Of a DNA stretch of 64,000 nt, positions 34,530 through 46,081 are shown one piece after another; position 1 is the first letter of the stretch; each line of letters begins with the position of its first letter. Position numbers and translations under genes: made by a program. The stretch lies in contig NC_065570.1 in the NCBI RefSeq assembly GCF_937616625.2, forward strand, positions 12,472,001 through 12,536,000, read 5' to 3'. Below the pieces are notes generated by a model. It was not told the origin of the DNA. It saw only the letters and a list, made by a program, of their open reading frames with translations, and ran no database searches. This DNA comes from Mercurialis annua. Its lineage: Eukaryota; Streptophyta; Magnoliopsida; Malpighiales; Euphorbiaceae.

Positions 34530-35400
34530 GGTCTAAATTGCAAAATAAAATTTGCTCGAGTGTAGGTAAATTTTAGGTTTCAGTAAATTATAAGAATAAA
34601 TTAAAAATATTTGATAATATATATGAAAAAAATTGTATTTTCTTTCTCTTTCTAAAATTAGGAGTATATTAAGTAAATATGTTGTTGAATATTTTTATGA
34701 TTTTATTTTTCATTTAGCAATTAGAAATTCATCAATTAGTTAAGCGATATCTATATTTAAAATTTTAATCATGATTTTAAATTTATGTTAATAATTTTCT
34801 GAAGCGAAATGAGGGCATTTTACTAGTATTAAAATATTACTAATAACATAGTTTAATTCAAAGAACAATACAAGAAAAAATACCTATAGAAACAAATTAA
34901 TAAAATTAAAATGTAACCGAGTCTAATATGGCATACCTTCTTTCGGTTGCCATGTGTTTGGAGGGTTAGAAAGGCTACTAAACTAACAGTGTCTATAAGT
35001 TGATTTGTGTAGATAAAAGCAAGTCATCTTGCCTTGTTTTATAGGGGGGAAAACGGGTAATTTTCATAGCAGCCCCTAAACTTCCTTTTCTTCCCTACTA
35101 CTTCCATTTTTCTTTTATTTGTAACAAAAAAAACATTCCATTTTAATTTGCAAAAAAAATATCTACAACTTTAACCATTTTATTAGATTAGTATCGCTTT
35201 ACGTACTTCACACGTGGCTCGTAGTGTGACTCGTCAAAATATTATATATATGTTTAGGCAATAATTTTTTTTATAATTATAAATTATATTTAAACATAAA
35301 TTATCAAATAATTATTGATATAATAGTTAATAATTAGGAGTAGTCTATCTTATTTATAGAGAATATAAATTGAAAATTTTAAATAATAATTTATTAAAAA
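34263..35400. other. AT-rich spacer
   Basis: No gene identified. A less AT-rich stretch at about 34910-35060 has no open frame or known motif. Confidence 0.35.
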
Positions 35401-35723
35401 TAATTTATCTTATTTAAAATTCTAAACAATTTAATAATAATCAAAATAAACAATTATTAATATTTAAGTAGTCTATTTAATTAAAACTCTAAATAATTAT
35501 ATCTAGATAGTATTATAAGTAGTTTATTTTAGTTAGTACTCTAACTCTAATTAACTCTAATAATAATTTATCTTAATTAAAATTCTAAATGATTAAATAA
35601 TAATTAAAATAACAATTATTAATATTAAAGTAGTCTATTTTAGTTAGAATTCTAAACAATTATCTATATGTACTATTATAAGTAGTTTATTTTAGTTAGT
35701 ATTCTAACTCTAATTAACTCTAA
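35401..35723. repeat. Two-copy tandem duplication of about 162 bp
   Basis: TAATTTATCTTATTTAAAAT at 35401 aligns with a near-identical start at 35564. Both copies carry GTAGTCTATTT..., TATTATAAGTAGTTTATTTT and CTAACTCTAATTAACTC in the same order. A third start at 35724 quickly diverges. Substitutions between copies show an old event. Confidence 0.75.
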
Positions 35724-37975
35724 TAATTATCTTAACAATTTTTAATTAATAATTATGTTTTATAAAGTAAAAAGGACAATAACATAAATATGCCCCCCGC
35801 CGCCAATCCGTGCTTTATATATAGTATAGACATGTGGTTGAAAAATAATTTGGACATTCTATTATATTTTCTTTTTATTTGTGTTGACGAGGGAACTCCT
35901 GACCTATTACCATTTTGAAAAAGAGTCCAACCATCTTGATAAATTCTCGGGAAAGTTAATTTTGGTATTTCACTATCCAGACTTCCTATCTAACACGAGC
36001 CTTTAACAATCCGTCTAAATACTTCCAATAAGTTTACTCTTCATGGGACTTGTTATTTATTTCATGTGACTTGTTATTTCCTTCATGGAAATTATCTTAG
36101 GATGTAGATCTAAAGTATTATCAATAGAATTTTTATTTTTATTATTCTATTAATCGGACACATACAAACACTAAAGAGTATATTTATGGTTTAATATAAC
36201 CACCGAGTGAAGCGTGCGGATTACCGAGTTACACATCCAAAAAGCTCCGTCAACGCATTTGAAGAATTTAGATATAAATTTCTGTTATTTTACTGATGTT
36301 CTACTCTCTATATACTCATTGAATGTATTGTTCAACTTAACTTTAAATCAAGTTGTACTTTTAGTTATCTATTAATGAAATATCGTTATTATTATAAAAA
36401 AAATACTTTCAATAAATCTCATGACATGAGTGACCTGGCTCTCACATCTTGTATATTAGTTTGGCATTGGACAAAAATATTCAATCCTCTATTTAAATTT
36501 ATTTTCGGACATACAACTTCATTTTAAATCTAAATAACTTTTTTTAAATTCTGAAAATATATATATTATTTGGGAATTAAATATAATTGTTCAGTTAGTA
36601 AAATTAATGGATTATAATAACCATCTTATTTTATATGGATATATTTAATAAAGGATGAAAGTTTTGAATATAAAAAAATTATTTTTCCATTTTAATTTAA
36701 TAACACAAAAATTTCTAACGTTAATCTTTATGTATTGTTAACTTGAGCCAATCTATTAGTTAGTATGTTCCAAAAATAAAAAATATATATGTAAAATTTT
36801 AGCCAAACCTATCTTTAGCTCTCTACACTTCTATAACTTTATTTATATGATCTTTTTTTAAATTTCCGTCTGTATCTATGGATCGTATTCTAGATTAAAA
36901 AAAAAGCATATATGCATTACATTCACCTTGCAATGCGCATGGAGCCGAATTTAAACAAAGGACCATTAAACAAAATTTAAAAGTATAAGAACTTTTTGTT
37001 ATTTCCGACGTGGAAATTGTTAATCATTTAACGGCGACTGAGTCACACACTCACAGCTTCCATCTATAAAAGGACTCAGAAATAGAAAATTAATAGTATA
37101 AGAACCTATATTGAATAATAAATTTTAAACAAGCACCCGATATTGAAGTTTAAGGACCTTTTGAAGGATTAAGTCCAAAATTTATTCATCATTTGGGAAA
37201 GGTTTAACCTATTCTAAGGTACATACATTTCATTTTTTTTAGATCCCTATATTTTTTAAAATTATTTTATTGTATTTTTTTATTTCTTCATTTAGTTTTC
37301 TTACTTTAAAAGATAGTTTTACTTGGTCCCTCACATTTCTGCATTTTATTAATACAATAATTTTATAAAAATATTTTTAAAAGTACAAGTATCAAGTAAA
37401 GAAATATAAACATTTAAAAACGAAATAAAAATAAAATAAAAAATACAGAAGTCTTAAGATAGATTTTGCCTTTGAAAAATCCCTTATCAAGAGTACTAAT
37501 TTTACATATTTAGAGGTTTTTTTTTTATATCAAGTGTCCGAATTTATACCTTTAAAATTAAAAGGAAAATCATCACCTACACTAAATTCAGAATGACTCC
37601 ATCAAATGATCAAAACATGAGAATAAATTTAACAAATAATGTGCTACGATTACGTATATGCTTCGTTCATTGGTTAGGTACTGAATATATAATCGCAAAG
37701 ATTATAGTACATCAGATGCATCTTTCTACTTCATGCATAGATTTATATAAAAACTTGTGAACGTAGACCATAACTAATAATTGAAAGTCTTCTCAAATTC
37801 TTCTATTTGTTTGGTTTTTCTTATCAACTACTTGATGTTATTTATTAAATGAACAAATTATAATCAATTATTCTGCAAGTCTCTTAATTTTAACTATTAA
37901 AAAAAGTCTCTTATTTTTATTGTTGATTAAGCCAGTCATTTTTTAAAATTATAATCAATCCAAACATGTTATGCC
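35724..37975. other. Long AT-rich spacer without recognised genes
   Basis: Scattered TATA-like motifs (for example at 35815) but no adjoining open frame, TIR pair or LTR pair that I can support. Confidence 0.35.
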
Positions 37976-38435
37976 CAATGTTCTTAAAACCGGAGAGATG
38001 GAACCGGCTTCACCGGAGGTTTATGGTTCAACCGGGTTCAACCGGATTATTTAATTATAAATAAAAATAAATTATTTAAATTAGAAATACATGTATTATA
38101 AATTAAAAAGTATGATAAAATATTTAAATAAATTATTTTTAAATTTTTTATTATATAAAATATAATTATAAATGATCAGTATTACAAAATATATAATAAT
38201 AACTCTAAATGAGAAATATAAATTTTAATTTTAATAAAAAATTATTAAATCATAAAGTTTATAAATAAAAAACATGATACCTTTAAATATAATTAATTAC
38301 TACATGTGTGAAATACAATTATAATTGATCAACATTTAAGTCTATATAGAATAATTATATTATATGAGAAAAAAACAAAAAAATAACTTTTTTAAAAAAT
38401 AAACTTTTAATTTAACATGTCGTCATATTTTCAGG
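37976..38435. mobile_element. Truncated hAT MITE related to 1013-1948, inverted
   Basis: Starts CAATGTTCTTAAAACCGG, matching the reverse complement of the right end of the 1013-1948 element, and continues with ACCGGCTTCACCGGAGGTT, corresponding to 1900-1930. Around 38310 the shared TGTGAAATACAATTATAATT is recognisable. The other terminus is missing; sequence changes to retroelement pol near 38436. Confidence 0.7.
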
Positions 38436-38436
38436 G

Positions 38437-39112
38437 TAGCTAGGATACATACTTGTCGTTGATAGAGTTTTCTTATAACAACAATTATCAATGCTAGTAT
38501 CAAGATAGTACCTTACGAGGTTTTGTATGGGTTCAAGTATCGATCTCCTATCTGTTGGGAGGAGGTTGGTGAGCGAAAGCTTTCTAGAGCAGAAATCAAT
38601 GAGATTACTTCAGAAAAGGTACCTTGATAAAGCGTACGTTGGAGACTGCTTTTAATCGGGATAAGAGTTATGTTGATCCTAAGCAGAAGGATATTAAATT
38701 TCAGGTTGGTGACTATGTGTTTCTTTATGAAAGATGTTGTTCGTTTTGGTGTTAAAAGGAAGTTACCACCGAGATACGTTGGGCCTTATGAGATTATAGA
38801 GCGTGTTGAACCAGTGGCTTATCATTTGACTTTGCCACCGGATATATCGTTCGTTCATCGAGTGTTTCATGTTTCTTTGTTGCATAAATTAATGCAATTG
38901 TGATCCTTCCCATGTGATTTTACCCCAGAGCGTTGAGATTGACCAAGAGTTGGCATATGAGGAACAGCCTGTTGAGGTTGTCGATACGCAGATGCGTAAG
39001 TTGCAGAACAAGGAGATTATGATGGTCAAAAGTTTTGTGGCTTCATCATTATGTTGAGGAGCGCACTTAGGACACAAAGTCCGATATGCGGAAATATTAT
39101 CCTTTTTCTTTT
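38437..39112 (+). pseudogene. Tekay chromovirus integrase C-terminus and chromodomain, decayed
   Basis: Fragments in several frames read LIEFSYNNNYQC, YVDPKQKDIKFQVGDYVFL, RKLPPRYVGPYEIIERV, FVHRVFHVSLLHK, EEQPVEVVDTQMRKLQNKEI and a final KYYPF. These match the integrase tail and chromodomain-like end of Tekay-type Ty3 elements. Multiple stops and frameshifts. The LTR begins 130 bp further on. Confidence 0.8.
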
Positions 39113-39242
39113 TCCTTAAAGTACGTTGGGTTTGTTGTTTATGTGTTTTTATGTTTGTTATGTGCGCACTATATTGTTTTTATGCTTTCGATTCTTTATT
39201 GATAAAATTGAGGACGATTTTGTTTTTAAATTGGGGAGAATA

Positions 39243-40604
39243 TGACACCTCGTACTTTTCAAGTTAGTTCTGATGAACTTTTCAATTTTGTTTTCGGCCG
39301 CTTTGGGTTGTATTTTAATTTCTGGGAGTCGCGTTTTGACCCGTGAGACCTTCGGTGTGTCGTTTTGGTTTTGTTTGGTGTTCCTCGGGCCTAGGGGATC
39401 AACCTAGGGCCTTTGAATCAAGTTATAAAGCTTCGGGGGGGGGGGAAGTTTTGGGGGTATGGGAGGCGAGTTTCTGGTGGCACGTTGGGTCAAAGGGCGT
39501 CGTAACGCGCCGCCGTAGATTTTAGTTGGTGACTATAAATAGACCCCCTATCTCGAGATATCAGCATACATTCTCCCCCACAAGCCCTAAAACGACCTAA
39601 CACACTGAAATTACATATTTTCTTCGTTCTAACAAGTTCGGGTGTGAATCTTTACGCTTAAAACGTGATTTTGCATCCCTCCCGCAAGACCTAAGTTATT
39701 TCTACGTTGTGTTCTTCGTTGGTGGCTTTTGGATCCATTTGATTTTGATCAAGCACTTTAAACCTTGATTATTTACATCAATTAACATCTTGTTTATCAT
39801 CTTTGGGTAATAATTTCACTCCTATTTGAATTATGGTTTCGTTGTTGTATGATTTTGCGATTTGCATATTCTAGGGTTCGGTTGATTAAATCCATGTAAA
39901 ATGATGTGCCATGATATTTCTAATGATCTGTATGAATAGGGTGATGGATTTTATGTTTATAATCTGATTTTATTGAGTTCAACAATATATATGCATGTGA
40001 TCGATTATCTTATGTGTTATTGCGTAAAAATGGTAATTTCATAATTTATGAACGTTGTAATCACATGAATGTATTGGAATAATGTACCTACTAATGTAAA
40101 ATTATTAATATAATATTTTATTTACTTATAATCAATTGTTACATGATTCAAGCCTTGGAATGTTTTGGCATGTGAAGCCAATTTCTAACAAAAAATTACG
40201 TTATCGATTGAATTAGCAACTTCGGCATGTGATTGGATCTGATCTAACTTGATATTATTTGTTCACATGAGATATGCTACTGATCTATATGAGTTTTGAA
40301 TGTTGATACATTTTGGTGTTAGTATGTGTTGGCTTAATTTCGAGACTAACTTAGGTTTATGCTAAAATGCCATGTTTGCGGATTCGATGCTTTGTGGTGA
40401 CTTAGGATCTGATTTGATTTCATATTATTAGATATGGCATGTATATAATCTGATCTAAGGTGTTTTAGATTGGTGATGCATGTTTGGATCCGTTTTGGGC
40501 TAAATGCTACGAATGCTTATTTAGCATAATTTTCGGAGAAGTATGCTTGGTTGATTCCAATTGTTTTGCTGTGGCATGTATTATATCATATCTGGTTAGT
40601 ATAT
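39243..40604 (+). mobile_element. 3' LTR of the Tekay element, truncated
   Basis: Begins TGACACCTCGTACTTTTC, has a GC-rich cluster (GGGCGTCGTAACGCGCC) at about 39495-39515 and a TATA box TATAAATA at 39534-39541, the same context (CTATAAATAGACCCC) as in the LTR at 54078. It is interrupted by an Athila-type LTR start at 40605. Confidence 0.75.
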
Positions 40605-40755
40605 TGATAGGTGTAAAATAGTCCTATGTATTGAGTTGTTTTCCGCATACTTTTACTATGTTTCACCGCGCTTTTCTAGTGTATACCTTATAGCATGTGT
40701 GAGTGTTTCATGGATATTGGAGCATTGCGGAGTGTATTGGCTAAAATTGCAGTTT
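40605..40755 (+). mobile_element. Athila-type LTR 5' fragment
   Basis: TGATAGGTGTAAAATAGTCC resembles the LTR starts at 27507 and 42551. GGAGCATTGCGGAGTGTATTGGC matches the region after CAGGAGCATTGGAGC in the 27507 LTR. The rest is missing. Confidence 0.6.
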
Positions 40756-40912
40756 AATCCTTGGTGATAATTAATCACTTTAACCCGATTACTTAATTAT
40801 CGACTGCGACAATTATTAAAACTATCTTATTATTTCATGAAACTTTACCAATAAATTCTTAAAATTATATCACGGATATTAACATTAAAAATATTAGGAT
40901 AATGTCATAAAA

Positions 40913-41040
40913 ATTCACCAACTTTACACGTTTTCTCAATTTAATCACGTTCTTTAAAATTTCTCATAAAAATACACCAACTTTCATATTTTCCCAAATT
41001 AATACACAGTGATGACGTGACACTCATTCATTGGTGCAAT
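40913..41040. mobile_element. Solitary terminus of a Mutator-like MITE
   Basis: Text such as AAAATTCACCAACTTTACAC and TTCTTTAAAATTTCTC..CACCAACTTTCAT has the layout of the inverted repeat of the MITE at 8696-9065 (motif CACGAACTTTACAC...GGCACGAACTTTCAT). No partner end was found. Confidence 0.45.
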
Positions 41041-41144
41041 TTGATAATGTGTTAAGTCATTTTTATCCAACCGACCGAAACCGGCTTTCCGAAACAAACT
41101 GAAATAGTCGGTATATGTTTTTTAGATATATAACAAAATTTTGA

Positions 41145-41206
41145 AGTAGTTTAGTGGTAAGTTGTCCATGTATATTCCCATTTGTCCTGTGATCGATTTC
41201 CAAGTT
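41145..41206 (+). mobile_element. SINE-like head (A and B boxes)
   Basis: TAGTTTAGTGG fits the pol III A-box and TGATCGATTTCC the B-box, about 40 bp apart, as in tRNA-derived SINEs. The rest of the fold is not preserved well enough for a functional tRNA. Confidence 0.45.
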
Positions 41207-41264
41207 AACATTTTTCTTGTTTCCTTAAAAATAATTGCAACACAACAATTATTTCTACACTTAG

Positions 41265-41335
41265 ATTCGAGCCAGGACCACACTTTAACAAAATGCACGC
41301 GCTACCATCAGACTACTATAGTTCTTTGTCAAATT
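41265..41335 (-). mobile_element. SINE-like head in opposite orientation
   Basis: On the minus strand TAGTCTGATGGTAGCGCGTG fits an A-box region and GGTCCTGGCTCGAATCT a B-box region. Together with 41145-41206 it forms an inverted pair about 60 bp apart. Confidence 0.5.
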
Positions 41336-41490
41336 ATACTTTTTAAATATATCAGTTACCGATCAAACCGAACCAAAATTTCCAGCCTATTTTGGTTTGG
41401 TTTGGATTTTCACTTAACAAAAAACAGATCGGTTTGCAGTTTTTGGTCGGTTCAAAAATCGAACCGACCGATACACACCTACTATTAGGC

Positions 41491-42550
41491 ACTAAAGCTG
41501 ACTTTTAAGGATACTTTACTTAGCCACCAAGTGTTAATACGAGAAATAATTAATTAAATGGAAGTTTAACTCAATCCTAATTCTAAAAAGCTTATCAACT
41601 TACTCTTTGATCTATCTAAGACACTACCCTTTTAGAATCCAACAGACTTAGATTTTGACTAACCCTAGACCTAATCTTACCCCTATATATAGCACTGCTA
41701 GACAGCCTAGCCAAAGGTGGCACTAGACAATAAAAAATCACGCACAAACCCTAGATTTAAGAGGTGTTGGCCGAATTCTAAAGACCACGCACACACAAAA
41801 GTAGTCAATTCCAGTCTCGAAAAAAAGAAGCTTAAACGCTTTAATTACTCAAAAACGAGCTACTACGCACTGATTTGAAGCTGGATTCCACGTTTGAAGT
41901 GCCAGAACACGAGCCAATGACTTGAAACAGTACTTCTGAGGACCCTATTGATTCTCTCATCACTTTGATTCATATAACATAGAATTGTTGATTTTATGTT
42001 TTAGAATGCATGCTAGGTTATGAAATTTCCTAAAATTGTATTTTTGCCATAAACTGCATTTGCCCTGACTTATAGAATTTTCCATGAAAATTTGATTATT
42101 AGCATATTTAGGGCTGTCCTATTGTGGTTTTTATGTTATATTCGAATTCCAATTGATTCTGGTATGTAGGGAGCATGTTAGAGATAAACTGTCTTGTACG
42201 TATTCTTGGTATTCTTGTCGCTTCCTCTTCAAAATCAGCCTAGAAAGCATGTTTTACGGTAATTAACACACGTTTGATTATTTTATTTCAATTCCAGAGC
42301 ATTTTAAAATGTTTCCAAAATGTTTTTAACCTGTTTTGAGCTTCGTTTGCATTTTCCCGAAACTAAAAAAACAGCCCCTCTACCTCCCAGAATCGGCGCC
42401 ACTGCCGGTTCACTATGGCGCCGCCGCCACTCACAGTGGCGCGATGTTCATCATCCCCCCTTCCTAGAATTTTCTTCGTAGATGCTTCTAGACCCGATCC
42501 GACCTGGTTTTTATGTTTTTGGGCTCGTTTGAGCTCGGAATTGGGCTCCA
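41491..42550. other. LTR-like but unassigned sequence
   Basis: A TATA-like CTATATATAGC at about 41681 followed by AAACCCTAG-type leader text suggests an LTR or promoter relic. A GC-rich cluster at 42390-42445 contains GGCGCCACTG, CACTATGGCGCC and CAGTGGCGC in both orientations. No coding sequence and no boundary I can defend. It ends at the LTR starting at 42551. Confidence 0.35.
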
Positions 42551-43926
42551 TGATAGGAGTATAAATACTCCTATAATTAGGTATGTTTATGATTCGATAC
42601 TTGCATATTTCTATATGTTTTTAAGTTGTTTTGTCATCTTATTATCATCATGAGCTTTTCAGGATAAATGTGCCTATATTGCAAAAATCGGAGATAAATT
42701 GGTGAAATTCAGGAGTTGCTAAATATCAGAATGAATTGGAGCTGAGTTGTAGGACCGAAACCTAAAATTCTGAGTCAGAACATACTTGTGCGGACGCACA
42801 AGTCAAGTGTGCGGGCGCACACTTGCTCGAAACAAGTATATGCGGGCGCACACCTCCCCAAAACGACATGTGCGGGCGCGTATGGATAGTCTGCGGGCAC
42901 ACACGTCGACAGGAACTCGAGAAAATTGGACAAAAATGTCTCGACATGTCACTGATCTTTACCAAATTCAAGGGTGCTTCAAGGTTTTTACTAGAACTCG
43001 ACCTAAAGTTAGTAGCTAAGGCGTAAGACGTATATATAGCACTTTATACATCAAAATTAGGGTTAACACAATAGTTTTTAGACCTAAACTTTAGAATTAG
43101 CTTAGCATTAGTTTTTATTCATCGTTATCTATTATTTTCTGGATTTTTCAGCATTATTATATAAGGAATCAAGCGATAAAGGTACGGTGATTTTCGAGAG
43201 ATCATTGATTATTATAACCATTAGAACTATGAATTCCTTATTATTGTTTGTTGATTTTTCAACGATTATGTGTAGCTAAACCCTTAATTGGGGATTATTC
43301 ACTGAATTATGTTTATTTATTGAATTGGGTTTATGGATTATTGTTCAAATTGCATGTTAATTCTTGTTTCTAATGCTTAGTTTAAATTGAACACTTAGCC
43401 TATTGCCTTGTGTTTTAGTTTTGACTCGAGAAAACTAAATTGAAATTAGACCATAACAATTAACAACGTAGGAATTAATTACGTAAGAGTAAATTAATGA
43501 ATACGTGTTCTTAGGGTTTGCTTAATAACTGCCATTCAATTATTTAATTTATACGAGAGTGAGTGATTCTGTTGATGTGTGTGTGTTTTTGCCTGTAGTG
43601 AGTTAAAAGAGCGATATAGGTGGTTTTAAATAGTCTGAACTTCTGTTAAAACAACTATATCCATAGCCAATTCGTTGAAAAACACAAGTACAGTTAATAA
43701 TCCCTTATTTCCTTCTCATGTAGTTTATTCCCAGTTTAATTTCAGCTTTAGTTAATTTCAGTTATAGTTGTTAATTTAGTTTAATCACTTTCTTCAAATA
43801 TTCTATTTGTTATTCAAATTGAGTATTTTAATTGGGTGTATCTAGTAGCTTTCCATGTGGGTATGATATCTGGACTTCACAGACCGTACTACAAGTTGGC
43901 ATCTGTACGCTTGCGGATTTTTACCA
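42551..43926 (+). repeat. 5' LTR of the Athila-type element
   Basis: Starts TGATAGGAGTATAAATACTC, where ATAGGAGTAT and ATACTCCTAT form a perfect 10-bp stem. It has a palindrome array (42784-42904), a TATA box TATATATA at 43031-43038, and ends near TACGCTTGCGG...ACCA, 9 bp before the primer site. 1376 bp. Confidence 0.8.
42784..42904. promoter_or_regulatory. Five GTGCGGGCGCAC palindromes upstream of the LTR TATA box
   Basis: Copies are centred at 42793.5, 42814.5, 42845.5, 42875.5 and 42896.5, steps 21, 31, 30 and 21 bp, close to whole helical turns and nearly mirror-symmetric. The second has perfect 10-bp arms (CAAGTGTGCG and CGCACACTTG around GG); the last two are degenerate. The array ends about 125 bp upstream of the TATA box. 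Confidence 0.8.
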
Positions 43927-43935
43927 ATAAATTTT

Positions 43936-43953
43936 TGGTGCCATTGTCGGGGA
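43936..43953 (+). other. Primer binding site of the Athila-type element
   Basis: TGGTGCCATTGTCGGGGA is a slightly mutated form of the Athila/Tat primer site TGGCGCCGTTGCCGGGGA and directly follows the LTR. Confidence 0.85.
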
Positions 43954-44069
43954 AAGCATATATTTAACATCTATGTTAGGATAGCTCAGCTTGATTTAAT
44001 TTTTATTTTTTTTGTTTTACACATGGGATTTTGTTGTTTTTGTTACTTCAGGTACTCTTCTTGTAGTGT

Positions 44070-46081
44070 ATGCATAATACACGACACAAAAGACTACCTC
44101 TAGAACTTTTTCAACCGGATCTCATAAATTTTGGGCGAAGCGTCAGAAAATCAGTTCAAAGGAACATTAAAATGGCGGATGAAGATGGTATTCCACCTGG
44201 TTTCAATAATATTGGGGATAATAGAGTGATTCCCCAAGGTCCGAATCAGCAGGATGATAAGCGGTAGATGCAACCCACTGTGATGGAATTCTTTCAACCA
44301 AAAATGGGCAACATGGCTCATGGTTATTTTGCACATCCCGTTCAGAAAAATAACTTTGAGACCAAGACTAGCATCATTCAATTGTTGGAAGCTCATTGTC
44401 AATTTTATAGGCTACCAAGTGAGGATCAAAATGCTTGCATCTCTACTTCCTGGAAGTTTGTAGTACTTTCAAGCTCAACAGCGTGTCTGAAGACAAAATT
44501 TGGTTGCATCTATTCCCGTTTTCTTTGAGGTATAAGGCACGATCTTGGATTAAATCTCTACCTATAGATGGAATTGATTCATGGAAATACTTGAACAAGT
44601 ATTTCCCTATGGAGAAGACTGCAAAGCTGACCAGAGATATCATGCTCTATCAGCAGAATGATGGGGAATCACTTTATGATGCTTGGGAGAGGAATAGGGA
44701 GTTGTAGAGAAACTTTCATCATCACAATCTCAACAGGGAGATTTTGATCCATACGTTCTACAATGGGTTAAATGTGACCAGCAGAAGCACCATAGATGCA
44801 ACTGTAGGAGGGTCATTGATAAGGAAAACCACCGATGGGGCATTTGCTTTGTTGGATCATTTGGAAATGAACAATTCTTCTTGGCCAACTAATAGGGCTA
44901 GAGGACCAGTTCAGAGAGGAGTTATTGAATTTGATGTTGACCCTGCAATGGAGACACTTAAATTCAAAAATACATCACTGCGGGCTCAAGTTGACTTTCT
45001 CATGAGACAGGCTGCAACAATTAACATAGGCAGTGTGGCTGCAATTCAGAGTAGCTGTGAGGTTTGTGGAGATTCTAGCCATGTGACAAGCGAGCGCTAT
45101 GTGATGTCACAACCGTTCAATGAGGAAATCAACTATGTGGGTGGACAGAAACCAAGCAATGACCTATATTACAACACATACAATCCAGGATGAAGAAATC
45201 ACCCGAATTTCTCATGGAAAGATAATGGTGGTAATGCAAATGCTCAAGCAAGTCCTAGCTTTTAGGGAGGACTTAGACCACAGCAGCATCAGGGTAACTT
45301 TAACAACCAAAACGAGGGACATTTCAACAACCATGGCAATAGGCCACAACATCCACCTAGTTTTCAGCAGAGAGGGCAGAGAGTCTCTTCATAGAAAGTT
45401 TGAAAAGATGTTTGATTTGATGTAGAAGAAGGAAGCGGAGACACAACAAACGTTCAAGAATCATGCTGCTACTATTCATAACTTTGAGTTGCAGAACCAG
45501 CAGACTAGGTAGCACGGAAACGGAAACGACACGAAACGGACACACGAAAACGGGCATTTTTCTAAAATGAAGGCAAGAAACGTGGGGAAACGTGTAAATA
45601 ATAAAAATATAGGTATAAATTTATAAAATTAAAATTATAAAATGATATATATTTTAAATTTTACTTATGTATTTATGCCAATTAATTATATGATAAATCA
45701 AATGTAATTAAATGCAACAAAAAGAAGAAAATAAGTTATATCGTAGATAGCGTGAACAATAAAAATCATGGGTAATTGGTTCGAAATATAATTTGTTGAG
45801 AGTTTTTGGGTTTTTTACAACTTTTTTATATTTTTATTTACAGAAACGGCCCGAAACGTTTCCTTATAAGTTTCTGAGAGTTTCCAGTTTCTAAAACGTT
45901 TCCGTGCTGGTATTAGAGAAAAACCCCAGAGATAATCTCAAGGCTATTGAGTTGAGGAGTGGGAAGGCATTAGATGATCCATATTCAGTGAGCGCTACAA
46001 CAGAGGCGGCAAAGGAACAGTGTGAGGGTGGTGATCCTGAAAAGGTAGTTACTAAGCTACGTCCACCACCTTCTTTGTGCC
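44070..46081 (+). pseudogene. Athila gag, broken
   Basis: Begins MHNTRHKRLPLELFQPD and contains Athila gag landmarks: NNFETKTSIIQLLEAHCQF, FPFSLRYKARSWIKSLP, KYFPMEKTAKLTRDIM, ESLYDAWERNREL, IHTFYNGLN, and an imperfect CCHC knuckle CEVCGDSSHVTSER with the last Cys lost. Stops at 44265, 44705 and 45191 and a frameshift near 44450. The MITE 45511-45908 splits it. After the MITE the frame resumes with AIELRSGKALDDP and stops at the solo LTR in PPPSLC. Confidence 0.85.
45511..45908. mobile_element. MITE with AGCACGGAAACG termini
   Basis: Left AGCACGGAAACGGAAACG and right CGTTTCCGTGCT are inverted repeats; subterminal GAAACG/CGTTTC words recur, a hAT-like layout. The 398-bp interior is AT-rich and non-coding. 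No clean TSD, so superfamily is tentative. Confidence 0.7.

Larger units (their letters stand above)
41060..41490. mobile_element. hAT-like fold-back region with two tRNA-like segments
   Basis: The left part has AACCGACCGAAACCGGC; the right part GTCGGTTC, ATCGAACCGACCGATACAC and then ACCTACT, which on the minus strand resembles the TAGGTGTGTATCGGTCGG-type end of plant hAT elements. The left end is not clear. Between them lie two oppositely oriented tRNA-like segments annotated separately. Confidence 0.4.

Noticed and set aside
41145..41335. Functional tRNA genes
   Set aside because: Only A- and B-box similarity; acceptor and anticodon stems do not pair well enough.
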